This document shows, piece after piece, positions 22,185-33,535 of a stretch of DNA of 64,000 nucleotides. The position numbers and the translations under genes are program-made. How positions within the stretch are numbered: position 1 is the first letter of the stretch; each line of letters starts with the position of its first letter. The notes below the pieces were generated by a model. The model ran no database searches, was not told where the DNA came from, and saw only the letters and a program-made list of their open reading frames with translations. The stretch is from Aselliscus stoliczkanus (taxonomy: Eukaryota; Chordata; Mammalia; Chiroptera; Hipposideridae), in contig CM066727.1 in the NCBI GenBank assembly GCA_033961575.1, positions 120,516,434 to 120,580,433 on the forward strand, in the 5' to 3' direction.

Positions 22185-23440
22185 TGGCTTTAGCTTTAAA
22201 GCTATGAAGATAGTAAAGAGAATTCTCTTAACGGCTTTATTCAGCTTTCCCTAATGTTGACATCTTACATAGTGCAGTTGTCAAAATGAAGACACTCACA
22301 TTGATACAGGCAGTTAACTAAACTCTAGACTTTATTCAGATTTCCCCAGTGTGTCCATCAATGTGCTTTTCCTGTTCTAGAATCCAGTCCAGATCCCACA
22401 TTGCATTCAATTATTGTCTCCATGGTTTTCTCTAATCTATGACTATTGCTCAGTCTTTCCTTGTCTCTCTTGACCTTGACACTTTCAAAGGCTAATAGTC
22501 AGGTATTTTGTAGAATGTCCTTCAATTTGGGTTGTCTGATGTTTTCTCATGATTAGACTGAAGTTATGGTTTGGGGAAACAATACCACAAGAGGTGATGC
22601 TCCTTTTCATGATATCATTGTGTCTTATTATTACTGGTGTGGTTGACCATGATTTCTTGGTTAGGCTCTCCCTGGAAGGTTTCTCCATTGTGAAGTTACT
22701 ATTTATCCCTTTCCAAATTCTGTTCTTAAAAAGTGCATTACTCAGTTCAGCCCTATTCAAATGAGAGGGAAATTAAGCACCATCTCTTGGAGAGAAGAGT
22801 TTCAAAGAATTTGTGAACTTAAATTAAAACGATTACAGTAACTAATACATAATTTGGGTGAGATACTCTGAGGCTATGCAAATACCCTGTATTTCCTTAA
22901 AGGATGATCCTTTAACACCCATCAGTGGAGCTTGCTGTGGAATTATAGTGGTCACTTTCTATTTTCCTCATTACTTCTAAATTAATGAATTGGATTTTTT
23001 TCTGTTAGAAAACTTTTCCTTTCATATGGTTATATCAACATGGGTTCATGGGTATCTATTTTAATGTTTGGGTTATAATTTAATACTATTATTATTTATT
23101 TTAATGTTCACTTTGTTCCAGGTTTAACTATTGGAAACTTTTAGGTTGCTGCCTATGTCCTTTTGGTATGATTCCCCACTGCCCCTTTATCTCACTGTCT
23201 TACTTTTTAACATCACAAAATACTCCAGGCTTATCATGAATTTTCCTTGTCTCAGCCCTAAAATCATTTTTTGTTTTTTTTTTCTTCTCTGCCAAGGAGC
23301 CCTGGTTTGTTTGTTTTTATTGGAGAATATTTAGAAACCAAGGCCTGGGTGATGGTTGTGCTCGTTGGTCCTGGGGTCTCACTGCTTCTAGACCCTCTCT
23401 GTAGACAAAGCTAGGAAATGTAAGTAGGTATATAAAACCA
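22185..23440 (-). mobile_element. Old L1 3'UTR (L1M-type)
   Basis: The text TTCAATTTGGGTTGTCTGAT, GTTACTATTTATCCCTTTCC, GAGGCTATGCAAATACCCTG and CCAAGGAGCCCTGGTTTG ... ATTTAGAAACCAAGGCCTGG ... CTAGGAAATGTAAG is the reverse of the long 3'UTR of old mammalian L1s. No ORF is retained. Frames on either strand here are shadows. Confidence 0.75.
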
Positions 23441-23464
23441 GGTACAGATTATATTTTTGAGTTT

Positions 23465-23640
23465 TTTCTGTGTGTCAGGCACCATACAAGCCATTTTGTA
23501 TCCCTGATTTCATCTTGTCCTTCCAGCAACTCTATGAGGCAGGTTAAAATCTGTGGCTCTTGTAAACTGAGATGTCTTCAAAGACTATGCATAGCACATA
23601 GTATTAGAGCCATGATCCAGTTTCAGGGAGGTGAAAGGTA
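23465..23640 (-). repeat. MIR relic
   Basis: GTGTGTCAGGCACCATACAA followed by CAGCAACTCTATGAGGCAGGT is the reversed MIR core. Decayed. Confidence 0.6.
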
Positions 23641-23644
23641 TGGC

Positions 23645-25345
23645 ACAGGAAAGTTGGGCTGCCTGGAAAATAGTAATCTCAAGATAAGGGGATCTTTTCA
23701 ACATATCCACCAGCATGTGAAAATCCACACTGGATCCTGCAACTTTAAGTTTATTTATTTTAAAATGTCATTTTAGTCTTCCCCCATTACTGCCATTTAA
23801 AATATGACTTCTTTTATGTTTCTTAATGACAAGATTTTATGATAATTTCACATTCATCCTAAACCTACTTTATGTTTTGATAAGCATCTGTCTTCTCAGA
23901 CTATAGCAGTCTACATTCTATAATCTTCTCCCCCCTTTGATCAGCCTTCAGTGAAATGAATTCCCAAAAGAAATTTTTTTTCCCCAGAAGGTCAGATAAA
24001 TAGATTTTTAAAGGAGCAATTACAAAGCAAGATAGAACCTCATGTACACACACTGACAATGATTGGAAAAAGGAGAAAATCTCAATGGTGAGAAGGAATG
24101 TTTGTCAGAGAATGAATTTGCTTCTTGAAGGTGAAGAATGTTCAACTTAGCTTTAAAAGAAGTGAAGGCCAACATAAAGAAAGGTCCAAGAACAGAATAG
24201 GGTCCATTTATAAGACTGGTTTGACTGAGCATGGGGGAAAATATGTGTTGTGTTTTTTTTTTTTTGAAGGCAATTATAGGCTTTCTTTTTCATTTTCTGT
24301 TGCTTTCTGTTTTCAAAAATCACAGTATTTTGAAGAAGTTCATCCTACTTAACTCGCATGTGCTTTAAAACTCAAACCTAGACAAATGTTATTGATACTT
24401 TTATATATCAGGAGCCTGGAGGTAGGAACAATTTTAAACTTATCTTTTTAATTTTGGTTCCTGACAATGCCTTTTTTCTCAGCCTGAAAAATTTTTCAAT
24501 GCCCAAAATTATCTTTCCAGATTCAAATCAATGACTTGGGTGACATGACACAAATGATGGGTTATAAACATAATGATGAGGAACAAGAAGGTATCCCCAT
24601 TTATTGATACAAATTTTTATCTTTGTTGTGATATTGAAAATGCTGATTCTCTTTAAGATGATTAAAGTAAATAGAAAGTAATAACTTAAAAACAGTACAA
24701 AATAATAGTGCAATAAGCCTATGATAGATGTATTTCCTCCAAAAAATAAAACTTAAGCTTTTGAGGATAGACAGCATGTCATCCCCAACAGATATTCCTC
24801 ATGATCTTAGCTCAATAAATACATGTAAATGGAATCATCATGACTCAGTTTTTTAAAGGTTAACTCTTCAGTCTGAAAAAAGATCAACCTTACTTCTCGC
24901 TTTTGGGGCATATTTTCAGATGACTGTTAAAGATTTTTTTTTCTTTCTTTCTTTTTTTTTCATTCAACTGCTAGAGAGTAACTAGAAACAAATCTGTTGC
25001 TTAGAATAAATGTTCAGTCCATATGTTATCTTTCATGGTAACTGATGGAAGTGCGAAATCCTCCTCAGTGAGTTCTGCTGGCAGTCTGTCTTGTTCTCCC
25101 TTCCCCCACCGCCATATGTAACACATTTGAGGAGCGGGGGAAATAGCTCCTTCGTGACTTGACTTTGTTACCTGCATTTTTTCTTTTGAGTGACATAGAA
25201 ATTTTAAAGAGGATCAGGGATACTAGTACAAAGATTGGACATACCAACCAAGCTGTTCTGAAAGACAATTTTGAAAAATGATGAGAAAATGAAAAAAATG
25301 AATATTAAGCATATTCTTCAAGTCTCTGTTCAGTGAGAGATGAAA
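23645..25345. other. Unique AT-rich DNA, no gene seen
   Basis: Short frames at 24020-24352, 24528-24713 and 25065-25268 show no domains or start context. I see only poly(T)/(TTTC) runs at 24251-24264 and 24934-24960. Confidence 0.45.
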
Positions 25346-25349
25346 GGAT

Positions 25350-25560
25350 CATCATAGAGTTTGGCAACAGAGACCTGGGTTTGTTCTCAGCACTGCAATC
25401 TACCTAGTAGAAACACTGGGTGTGTTTCTTAATCTTAATTTTCTCATCTGGAGCATGTGGTACCTAATACCTACCTTGCAGTGTCACTGCAAGAATCTAA
25501 AGGGGTAATTCAAAGAAAGTGACTGGACCAGCACAGATATTTAATAAATATTAACTTACT
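25350..25560 (+). repeat. MIR relic
   Basis: GACCTGGGTTTGTTCTCAGC, TTTCTCATCTGGAGCATG and ATTTAATAAATATTAAC follow MIR order. Confidence 0.65.
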
Positions 25561-25561
25561 T

Positions 25562-26730
25562 TCTCCTCTTCTTCCATCTCACTGCCATTCTTGTAATCAA
25601 TAATGAAAAATTCTTGTGTCACTGATTTATGAGCATTCAATGAAGCCCACGAGTGTGATCAAGTACATGTTTTATGACAAAAGATTTACCAGAACCTTTC
25701 TTCCATACCAGAAAGGCAGACTTCTCTTGGCAAAACTTGTGATGTAACTAGAAGGTTTGGGAGTTTGAATACAGACCAATGCTTTAGGAGAATTTAACCC
25801 CAGGCCAAAGGTTTTATGCTGGGAAAAGAGCCTTTGATGTTTGAATGGGTCTGACTGTTGCTGAGAGCCAAATGTGTGGGGTAGGACCCCTTGTGAATTG
25901 AGACATCAAAAAAGATTTGCATTAATTCCCTGCAAACCAAATATATAGAGTTTCCTGCAGCTCTAATTGAAATGTAATAACTGTTTACAGATATCCCTGC
26001 ACTGTCACCACAGAATAATTGCCTTTCCACACCAAGCAAGTGGGAGATGAAGCAAATGTGCCTAGAAGGCTTTGGAAGTTTAATGAAATGTTTCTAAAAA
26101 TATTGTTATGAATGAATGATGTCTTTCCTGTCTCCAAGCTCAGTCAGAGCTGGACCTCACAGAGCCAGCTTACTGCTGGCCTGGGACGTCTGAAGAGACC
26201 TTTATTGCTCCAGCTTGGGTTTGTTAATTCATGCAACTGCATTATCTCAAAAAGCTGCATTTAAAAAGTTATTTATGGTTTGCTTTTCATATGTTCTGCA
26301 TAGTATTAGGCTCAAGAAATCATAGGCATCTTGACTTTTTATGACACTAAGTATGTTGGTGTCTCTGCATAAGGCAGAAAGAAAGAATGCAAAGAAAAGT
26401 GGCAATCTTGAAAATGCCTAATGAATCCCACTGTAATTTGTTCATTGTGAAAATGCTCAAGAATCTTTTATAATGGAATAATGAACAGCCTTGCTCAAAG
26501 CAACTGAAACTATAGTTTTTTTTTAAAATATATAAAACAGACTTTGGGGAAAGATTTACTCCACACAATAAGAAAAAAACAAAAGTGGCTTTCCTCCATC
26601 GCCAATCCCAAAGGCTTTAGAATATCTTTATAAGTGGCAAAACAATCAAGGAAAAGGGGAGGTTTCTCCCTTTTGAGAATGTTAGAAAAATAATACTCCA
26701 TTAGGGAAGGAATCCAGCTTTTTTGAGAGC
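25562..26730. other. Unique DNA, no gene seen
   Basis: Frames at 25794-26039 and 26347-26701 lack features. The 26090-26300 block is balanced in composition and could be conserved, but nothing decisive is visible. Confidence 0.4.
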
Positions 26731-26734
26731 TTAT

Positions 26735-26890
26735 AAAACAAATCTCATGAGACCAGTATTATTTTCCCCATTTTAAAGATAAGGAATCTAAGGCTCTGGG
26801 AAGTTAATTCTTTTCCACATGGAGAGTAAGTTGCAAAATACAAACTTGAATTCTATTCATGCTTTCTCCAAAACCAGTGCTCTTTCCAGA
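26735..26890 (-). repeat. MIR relic
   Basis: CCCCATTTTAAAGATAAGGA, then a gap, then CTCTGGGAAGTTAATTC is reversed MIR (ATGAGGAAACTGAGG...AAGT) in decayed form. Confidence 0.6.
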
Positions 26891-27179
26891 ACAAGAAGTT
26901 GCCAATTTCAACTCAGAACAGGGTAAAGTTAACTTTGTTAAGAACATGACAAAAACTGGTTAGAATCTTGCATATTAAAACTTATCGTTAATGGCCAATT
27001 CAACATTAACATTCCCAAGTGTGAGGGCTCCATATGTGTGGCTCCAGTCAAAGCAAATGTGTTCACTAGGTGGTACAATAAGGGTATCGGTTTGTTTGTA
27101 TTAAACCCATCTTTTTTGAAATTATTGCTTTCACTGATGTTTTAATTTTGTGATTATCTGACATTTTTATATAAAGTTT

Positions 27180-27510
27180 GAATTCACCCTGTACATATTG
27201 CTGCTGTAGCTGTCATAACAAAATTCCACTGACCGAGTGGCTTTAACAACAGGAATTGATTTGTCACAGTTCTGGAGTCCAGAAGTCAGGATCAAAGTGT
27301 CATCAGGGTTGGTTTCTGATGAGAACTCTATTCCTATCTGTTATCTCTTCCTATAATGATACAAATCCTATTGGATTAGGGCCTCTTCCTTATGACCTCA
27401 TTTAACATTAATTACCTCCTTAAAGGCCCTATCTCCAAGTATAGTCACATTAAGAATTAGAGCTTCAACATGAATTTTGGGGGGACACAATTCCATCTAT
27501 TACAGCTTGC
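27180..27510. repeat. Ancient MER-type interspersed repeat
   Basis: ATAACAAAATTCCACTGACC, CACAGTTCTGGAGTCCAGAA, CCTTATGACCTCATTTAACA and TGAATTTTGGGGGGACACAA appear in the order of a common old mammalian repeat. Family not assigned. Confidence 0.65.
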
Positions 27511-27583
27511 TTGAGGAATGAAAACAGAAAGATGAATGAAAGCAGGGAGTGACAAAAGAAAACTGTATTCTACTCCATTGTAA

Positions 27584-27610
27584 TCTCTCTCTCTCTCTTC
27601 TCTCTCTCTG

Positions 27611-27670
<60 letters not shown>

Positions 27671-27687
27671 TCTCTGTCTCTCTCTCA
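27584..27687. repeat. (CT)n microsatellite, ~104 bp
   Basis: Almost pure TC dinucleotides with a few TG and CC interruptions. The minus-strand (GA)n frame at 27500-27688 is an artefact. Confidence 0.98.
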
Positions 27688-27689
27688 CT

Positions 27690-28595
27690 AATTAGAGCTG
27701 GGAGTTGTTTTGGAAAGTGTGTTTTCTATTTTGCATGTTGTGCTTAATTAATTCAAAAAAATTCCATAGGCTAACCTTTCTGTGCATACTGTTATTCTTT
27801 CCTGTTAGCCTGAGAATTAGATATGAAGAACATTTCACATGAAAGTATATGCACAATATGTGCTATATCTACAATTTTTCATTGCAGAACTGTATCCATG
27901 TTATTAAGAAGAATATGTGTAAAGAAGTTTCCAATATTTGTGACGTCTAACACTTATTGTGATCATAATAATTTAATTTTGAACAAAGCAGAATTCACTA
28001 CATAGTTTTGACATTTATGCCCTCGGCAAACAAAACCTGTTAACTGAATTCCTATCATCTGTAACTAGGAAAACAAAATGACTGTCAGACTTCAAATGTG
28101 ACTTTGGATAATCTTAAGAAATATTTTAAGTATGTAGAAGTCTGTGTCCAGTTTCCTCTGGTCTACTAATTTGTTGAAAACATCAAGTCATTGTTTTTTT
28201 CTTTGCTTTCTAACTATCGTACCAAAATTTCCCCCTCCATCTTCCTTCCTCCATCTGGCCTTTCTCCCACTCTTATTGTGATAAAGGTCTGTGTTATCTG
28301 GATTTGGAATTACCCTAGAGAAAAATTTCTTTACTATAAATTATGGAAGAAACCGTGTATAATGTATTATTCATGACAACATTATGTGAAACACCTCTTT
28401 CAAGTCTGGGGGCTATCTCTTCAGCCTGGTGCTTCATGATCTTTCGTGGGTGATGTAATGGCAGGGTTCCCTCATGGACAGTGATTCCACCACTGCCCCC
28501 CCATGCCCCCCAACCCCTCCACTTTCTTCTCCACTTTCCCCTCCACCCTCACCTGCTTCAGTTCATTTTCCACTGAAACATCCTCAAAGAGTAAT
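27690..28595. other. Unique DNA, C-rich at 28495-28560
   Basis: No gene. A C-rich, pyrimidine-skewed stretch is at 28490-28560. Frames at 27823-28005 and 28191-28376 are uninformative. Confidence 0.45.
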
Positions 28596-28599
28596 TCAG

Positions 28600-28985
28600 A
28601 TAAATACCTCCCTCCTTCCCTCATGCTTATAACTCTTCAAAGTGTTTAGAATAAGATCCAAATCCCAATCTTTATTGGTGCCTTCTTTTCACCATTTTGG
28701 CCTTGACACAACACTCATCTCTTCTGATATTTGTTCCCTGACCACCTTGGTTAATGTACCACCCTAATTCCCATCAAGCCAATCTCTAGCTCCTATTCAA
28801 TTTTACTTTCTTCATAGAACTTACCATTCTCAAAAATCTATATATACATTTTTAGTATTTTACATCTATATTATCAATTTTATCCAGTTTGTATATTAGG
28901 TCCATTAGGGCATAGGTTTTTGTCTGTCATGTTCATTGTTGTGCCAATATACCTAGTTCAGTGCTAGTACATACAGAAGGTATTT
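28600..28985 (+). repeat. L2 relic, 3' end
   Basis: TTCCCTGACCACCTTGG, TTTACTTTCTTCATAGAACTTACCA, GTCCATTAGGGCATAGG and GTTCATTGTTGTGCCAATA...CAGTGCTAGTACATA follow the L2 3' end. Confidence 0.7.
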
Positions 28986-29375
28986 TTATTATTATTTTTT
29001 ATTATTATTATTCCTATATAACACAGACATAGATGCTCATAACAATTCAAATATATCATGGTTTGATAGGTCAGAAGTTCAGGCCTGGCTAAGGTAAGTT
29101 CTTTACTCAGACTCATCAGACTATCAGCTGGGGTACGTTATTTTCTGGAGCTTGAACCTCTTTTTTCAAGTTTATGTGGCTGTTGGTAGCATTTCATTCT
29201 AGGTAGTTGTAGCCCTGAGGCCCTGTGTTCTTCTGCTGGCTACAGGCCAGTGGCTCCCAAAAGCTTACTGTAGTTCCTCACCACAGGCCCTGTGATGCAT
29301 TGAACCTCTGTGATGGCTCCTGTCTGAGCACCATCACCTGATTAGGACAGGTCTACCCACACTCAAAGGGCCTTT
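28986..29375. repeat. (TTA)n patch and unassigned old repeat
   Basis: ATTATT repeats are at 28987-29012. The rest (GGTCAGAAGTTCAGGCCTGG, GACAGGTCTACCCACACTCA) resembles old MER-type sequence but is not assigned. No gene. Confidence 0.4.
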
Positions 29376-30311
29376 GATTCTAAATGGTAGCTTTGCTGGG
29401 AAGAGTAATCTTGGTTGTAGTCTTTACTTTTCATCACATTGAATATTTCCTGCCAATCCCTTGTGGCCTGTAAAGTTTCTGTTGAGAAATCAGCTGGGAG
29501 CTCCCTTGTAGGTAGCTAAGTGCTTTTTTTCTGCTGCATTTAAAATTTTTTCTTTGTCTTTAAAATTTGGTGTTTTAATTATGATGTGTCTTGGTGTGGG
29601 CCTCTTTGGGTTCATCTTGTTTAGGACTCTCTGGACTTGTATGTCTATTTCTTTCACCAGGTTAGGGAAGTTTTCCATCATTATTTCTTCAAATGGATTT
29701 TCAATTCCTTGCTCTCTGTCTCTTCTTCTGGTACCCTTATGATGTCAATGTTATTACACTTGATGCTTCCCCAGAGGTCCCTGAAACTATTGTCTTTTTT
29801 TTTTTTTAATTCTTGTTTTCTTTTTGCATTCTGATTGGGTGATTTCTGCTACCTTATCTTCCAAATTACTGATTCAATATTCTGTTTCATCTAAACTTCT
29901 GTGGATTTCCTCTAATGTATTCTTCATTTCAATTATTATATTTATATTATTATATTGAAAAAATCAGAAACATAAAAATAGTTATTATATTTTTCATTTC
30001 TGACTGCTGCTTCTTTTTTTTTCTTTTCTTTTTTTTTGAGGACAGTGTCACTGGCCCTCATGTGGGACACGAACCAGGGCCGGTAGCTTCCCAAGCCAGC
30101 ACTTAACCACTGCGCCACTCGGCCGGCCCTGACTGCTTCATTTTTATGTTTTCTAGCTCTTTGCTGAAGTTCTCCCTGAGCTCGCTGAGCATCCTTATAA
30201 CCAGTATTTTGAACTATGCATCTGGTAGATTGCTTTTCTCCATTTTGTTTAGTTTTTTTCTGGAGCTTTCCTCTGTTCTTTTATTTGGGACATGTTATTT
30301 TGTCTCCCCAT
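29376..30311 (-). pseudogene. LINE-1 ORF1 pseudogene (copy C)
   Basis: The minus-strand ATG is at 30311-30309 (ATGGGGAGACAAAATAACATG, like the start in copy A). The C-terminal half is readable in the frame 29681-29490: MMENFPNLVKEIDIQVQRVL, then PRHIIIKTPNFKDKEKILNA, the ORF1p RRM. It is broken by stops, by an AT-rich insertion at about 29930-29995 and by the SINE at 30014-30129. The missing tail is beyond the element break at 29376. Confidence 0.85.
30014..30129 (-). mobile_element. tRNA-derived SINE, type A, in L1 copy C ORF1
   Basis: Poly(T), then GAGGACAGTGTCACTGGCCC, ending with GCGCCACTCGGCCGGCCC: a reversed type A SINE. The flanks TGACTGCTGCTTC (30001-30013) and TGACTGCTTC (30130-30139) are a TSD with a 3-bp slip. 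Confidence 0.9.
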
Positions 30312-31707
30312 TTTGGTTTCCTCCCTGTCTTTGTTTCTATGTATTAGGTAGGGTTGCTATGCCTTCCTGTCTTAGTAGAGTGGCCTTATGTAGTGAGTGT
30401 CCTGTGAGGCCAAGTGGCACCATTTCCCTGGTCACCTGAGCTGGGTACTCCAGATATGTCCATTGTGTGAGTTTTTTGTGCCCTTCCATTGTAGTTGAGC
30501 CTTGGTTGCTGTTTGCACATCAATGGGTGGGTTTCACTTTTGGGCTGCTTTGTTGTGAAGAAGGATTGTGACTACAGTGGAGGAATTGTTGTGCTGGGGT
30601 TGACCTCACAGAGCAGGATTCACTCTAGCAGGACTCTGTGACCTGCCCAGTCTACCCTTTGAATATGTCATCTTTGGAGGCAGTTGGGTAATGATCTGGC
30701 TCGGTCCTAAGCTGGCCACTGGGCATGCTAGCCCTGAGGCCTCCTGGGAGGGGGACCCTCCACAAGCCAAATTCAGCTACAGCCTGTACCCTGTTGAGGG
30801 CCACATGGCATGAGCCACAAAGCAATCTGCAGATGGCCATCAAAACTTTGGGTTTGGATAGGCCATTCTGCAAACTAAGGCTGGTTGTCACTAGTGCCAG
30901 GCTTTGGGCTGCTGATCATGGAGTACAAGACATTTTGAAGCAAGGTGCTCCTTATTTCGGTTTTGTGAACCTTTTAAAGATTTTAAGAAAGTCCACAGCA
31001 TGAACCAAGAAAGGCTGTACAGAAAATCCACTGGAAGCAGCTTGGGTGGGCTCACAAGTTGGGTGGGGCAGAGTCTAGGGAAATCACCAGGGCAGTGCGG
31101 ATGAACAACGTTAGCCCAGTTGATGTAGTCTGAGATATGGTGGCACCTGTGTCTGCATGCTGGGAAGGGGGAAAACTCAACAAAGAAACAATGGCTCCCA
31201 CCAGCTCCCCTGTGGGGAAGAAATCTCTCCCTCTAGCCCTCACCTTGAAGCCAGACAATTCAGTATTTCGCTGTGTCCCTGGTGACTTTCAAACTGCTGC
31301 CCCAGCACCGGAGCTGAGAGTGAGTAAATCTGCCAGCAAGTGAGTTCATGTGTGGTTCCTTTAAGAACTCCTGGCACCCTAGCTTCCCTCAGTCTCACTC
31401 AGCTACAACCTATGCTGGGTTTTTACAGCTAGGAATTATAGGGACTTCTCTCCCTGGCAGTAGAAACTTGGGCTGGGAGCCTGGTGTGAGGCTGGGACCC
31501 TTCACTCATCCAGGGGTTCCTCTGTAACAGAGATACTCCTCCTGTTTTTTAATGGTCACATGTGTGTGGGGGACCAGTCCATTCTACATCTCTGCCTCTC
31601 TTACCAGTCTCAAGGTGGCTTCTTCTGTATGTCCTTAGAGATAGGACTTAGTTTTAGCTAGACTTCAGAGGATTCTCCAAGTTGTTCTGTAATTTAGTTG
31701 TAATTTT

Positions 31708-31814
31708 TTTTTTTTTTTTTTGAGGGCAGTGTCACTGGCCCTCATATGTGGGACCGAACCGAGGCGGCTGGCTTCCAAGGCCGGTGCTTAACCACCGCGC
31801 CACTTGGCCGGCCC
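31708..31814 (-). mobile_element. tRNA-derived SINE, type A, in L1 copy C 5'UTR
   Basis: Reversed type A SINE ending GCGCCACTTGGCCGGCCC. The 17-bp TSDs AAT(T/G)TAGTTGTAATTTT at 31691-31707 and 31815-31831 differ by one base. Confidence 0.94.
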
Positions 31815-31910
31815 AATGTAGTTGTAATTTTGATGTGGTCATGAGAGGAGGTAAGCATAGTGTTTACCTACTCCACCATCTTGACAGGAAATATCTAAAT
31901 TAATTTCTTT

Positions 31911-32337
31911 CTTTTCTTTTTTTTTTTTTTAAAGATTTCATTGGAGAATTGGGGGAGCGGAACAGACAAGTTGCTGTCTTCAGTCTAGTTGTGGAGGACG
32001 TTGCTTCACTGGCCCATGTTGGTATTATCACTGTGCTCTTCCCAGGTGAGGCAGATAGGTCACCAGTCACTGGACAGCCATTTACACCGGCTGCAGGCAG
32101 CTCACTCTGGCTGCCGGCCACTCACGGTAGCTCACAGCAGCCCACTGCAGCCCCACTGCAGCCTATGCTGTTGTTGGCCGCTTATGCAGCCCAGCTCCAG
32201 GTCGAGCTGTTGTTGACCATCTTAGCTGTAGAGGGAGGAGCGTCACTTGCCCTCATGTAGGATCCGAACCGGGGCCCTGCTGCTCAAATCTCACGATCCC
32301 AAGCCAACTCTTAACCAACATGCCACTGGGTCGGCCT
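31911..32337 (-). mobile_element. Long composite tRNA-derived SINE (copy 1)
   Basis: Read on the minus strand: a tRNA-like head (GGCCGACCCAGTGGCATGTTGG with B box GGTTCGGATCC), then a body beginning CTACAGCTAAGATGGTCAAC, then GAGCTGGGCTGCATAAGCGG and GCTGC/GCCACTCAC-like GC-rich repeats, then AACGTCCTCCACAACTAGAC, ending AATGAAATCTTTAAAA plus poly(A). It is about 425 bp, far longer than types A and B but sharing their head. No clear TSD. Open frames here (31900-32260) are artefacts. Confidence 0.85.
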
Positions 32338-32351
32338 GAAACTACTTTCTT

Positions 32352-32483
32352 TTATTTATTTTTTTTATTTTTTTATTTTTTATTTTTTGAGGGCAATGTC
32401 ACTGGCCCTCATATGTGGAACCCGAACCGGGGCTGCTGGCTTCCCAAGCCAGCGCTTAACCACCGCGCCACTCGGCCGGCCCA
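32352..32483 (-). mobile_element. tRNA-derived SINE, type A
   Basis: Reversed type A SINE with a long T/A-rich tail (32352-32388). The 14-bp exact TSDs GAAACTACTTTCTT are at 32338-32351 and 32484-32497. Confidence 0.95.
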
Positions 32484-32699
32484 GAAACTACTTTCTTAAT
32501 CTAATGCTTATTTTATATTTTTCCTCCCAATTGTTTATGATTTTCTGATGAGAATTTGGAAGCCATCATTCAAAGGATGGTCATACTTTTGACATTTCAT
32601 TTTATCCTTTATTTAATGTTTTTCTTGACAAAATAGAAACAAGAATCTTTATTACTAGTATTGATTATGAATGTGACTTTAGCATGATAGTCTGTAAAT

Positions 32700-32930
32700 A
32701 CGGATGAGAAGGGCCTTTGAAAACATGTCTCTGTTCAAATTTTGACACTACCTTTTAAGTGTTATATGACCTTGAGGAATGTATTATCCTTCCACCTCAG
32801 CCTAGCAATGAAATGTGGAATATAATATTTACCTCAAAAGACAGTAAAACACATAGAAATAAATCATTTGTAAAAATAACACACAGTAGGCAGTCAGTGA
32901 TAGTGAGATTCCTTTCAGGTGGGAAATGCA
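32700..32930 (+). repeat. MIR relic
   Basis: TGTCTCTGTTCAAATTTTGA, TGTTATATGACCTTGAGGAA and TATTTACCTCAAAAG follow MIR order with heavy decay. Confidence 0.55.
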
Positions 32931-32934
32931 GATA

Positions 32935-33399
32935 GTGTTTCTTTAAATACTTAAAAAGCAGATTGCCATGCTCTTCTGTAGACCCACTGGGCCAGATACT
33001 CTAGAATGAGTTCCCAGGAATCTAGGTTTGAAATAAATATGTCAAGTTATCATTAGCACTGTAAATCTGAAAACCAAAGATAGGGAATTACACAAAGAAT
33101 TCATTAATAGAGAGAAATAAAGAACATTTTTAATATATTTAAATGATTGAAAAGATATTTTTTATGTCTTTAAAACTCTAATCATTACACAAAATGTCAA
33201 GCTTACTTCCGTTTTGTTAAATTCTGTGTATTGTATATGTCAGCTCACATTGTATTAAAATAAGTATTGCATAATTGAAGTGTCCCATTTTTGCTTTTTC
33301 TCCCAATGTGTTACAAACTGAGATTACCTCATTCCTCCCACACTCCAAAGTCTTAGAGTCTCATCTCTGTTTTCAAAAAACAATATTCAAGAAGGCAAA
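32935..33399. other. Unique AT-rich DNA
   Basis: No gene or repeat recognised. Confidence 0.45.
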
Positions 33400-33414
33400 T
33401 ACTACGCGCATTTT

Positions 33415-33520
33415 TTTTTTTTTTTGAGGACAGTGCCACTGGCCCTAACATGTGGGACCCGAACCAGGGGCCACTGGCCTCCCAAACTAGCGTCCAACCA
33501 CCACGCCACTCGGCCAGCCC
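33415..33520 (-). mobile_element. tRNA-derived SINE, type A
   Basis: Reversed type A SINE with several substitutions. TSDs TACTACGC(G/A)CATTTT are at 33400-33414 and 33521-33535, one mismatch. Confidence 0.93.
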
Positions 33521-33535
33521 TACTACGCACATTTT

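Larger units (their letters stand above)
29376..31892 (-). mobile_element. LINE-1 copy C: 5'UTR plus ORF1 only (3'-truncated)
   Basis: On the minus strand it starts near 31892 with TCAAGATGGTGGAGTAGG, runs through a 5'UTR to the ORF1 ATG at 30311, and stops at 29376 near the ORF1 end. ORF2 and the 3'UTR are missing. It carries two type A SINEs (30014-30129 and 31708-31814). The 5'UTR is similar to that of copy D (shared stretches such as GCATGAGCCACAAAGCAATC), so C and D belong to one subfamily. Confidence 0.85.

Noticed and set aside
27500..27688. Arg/Glu-rich frame
   Set aside because: Translation of a (GA)n microsatellite.
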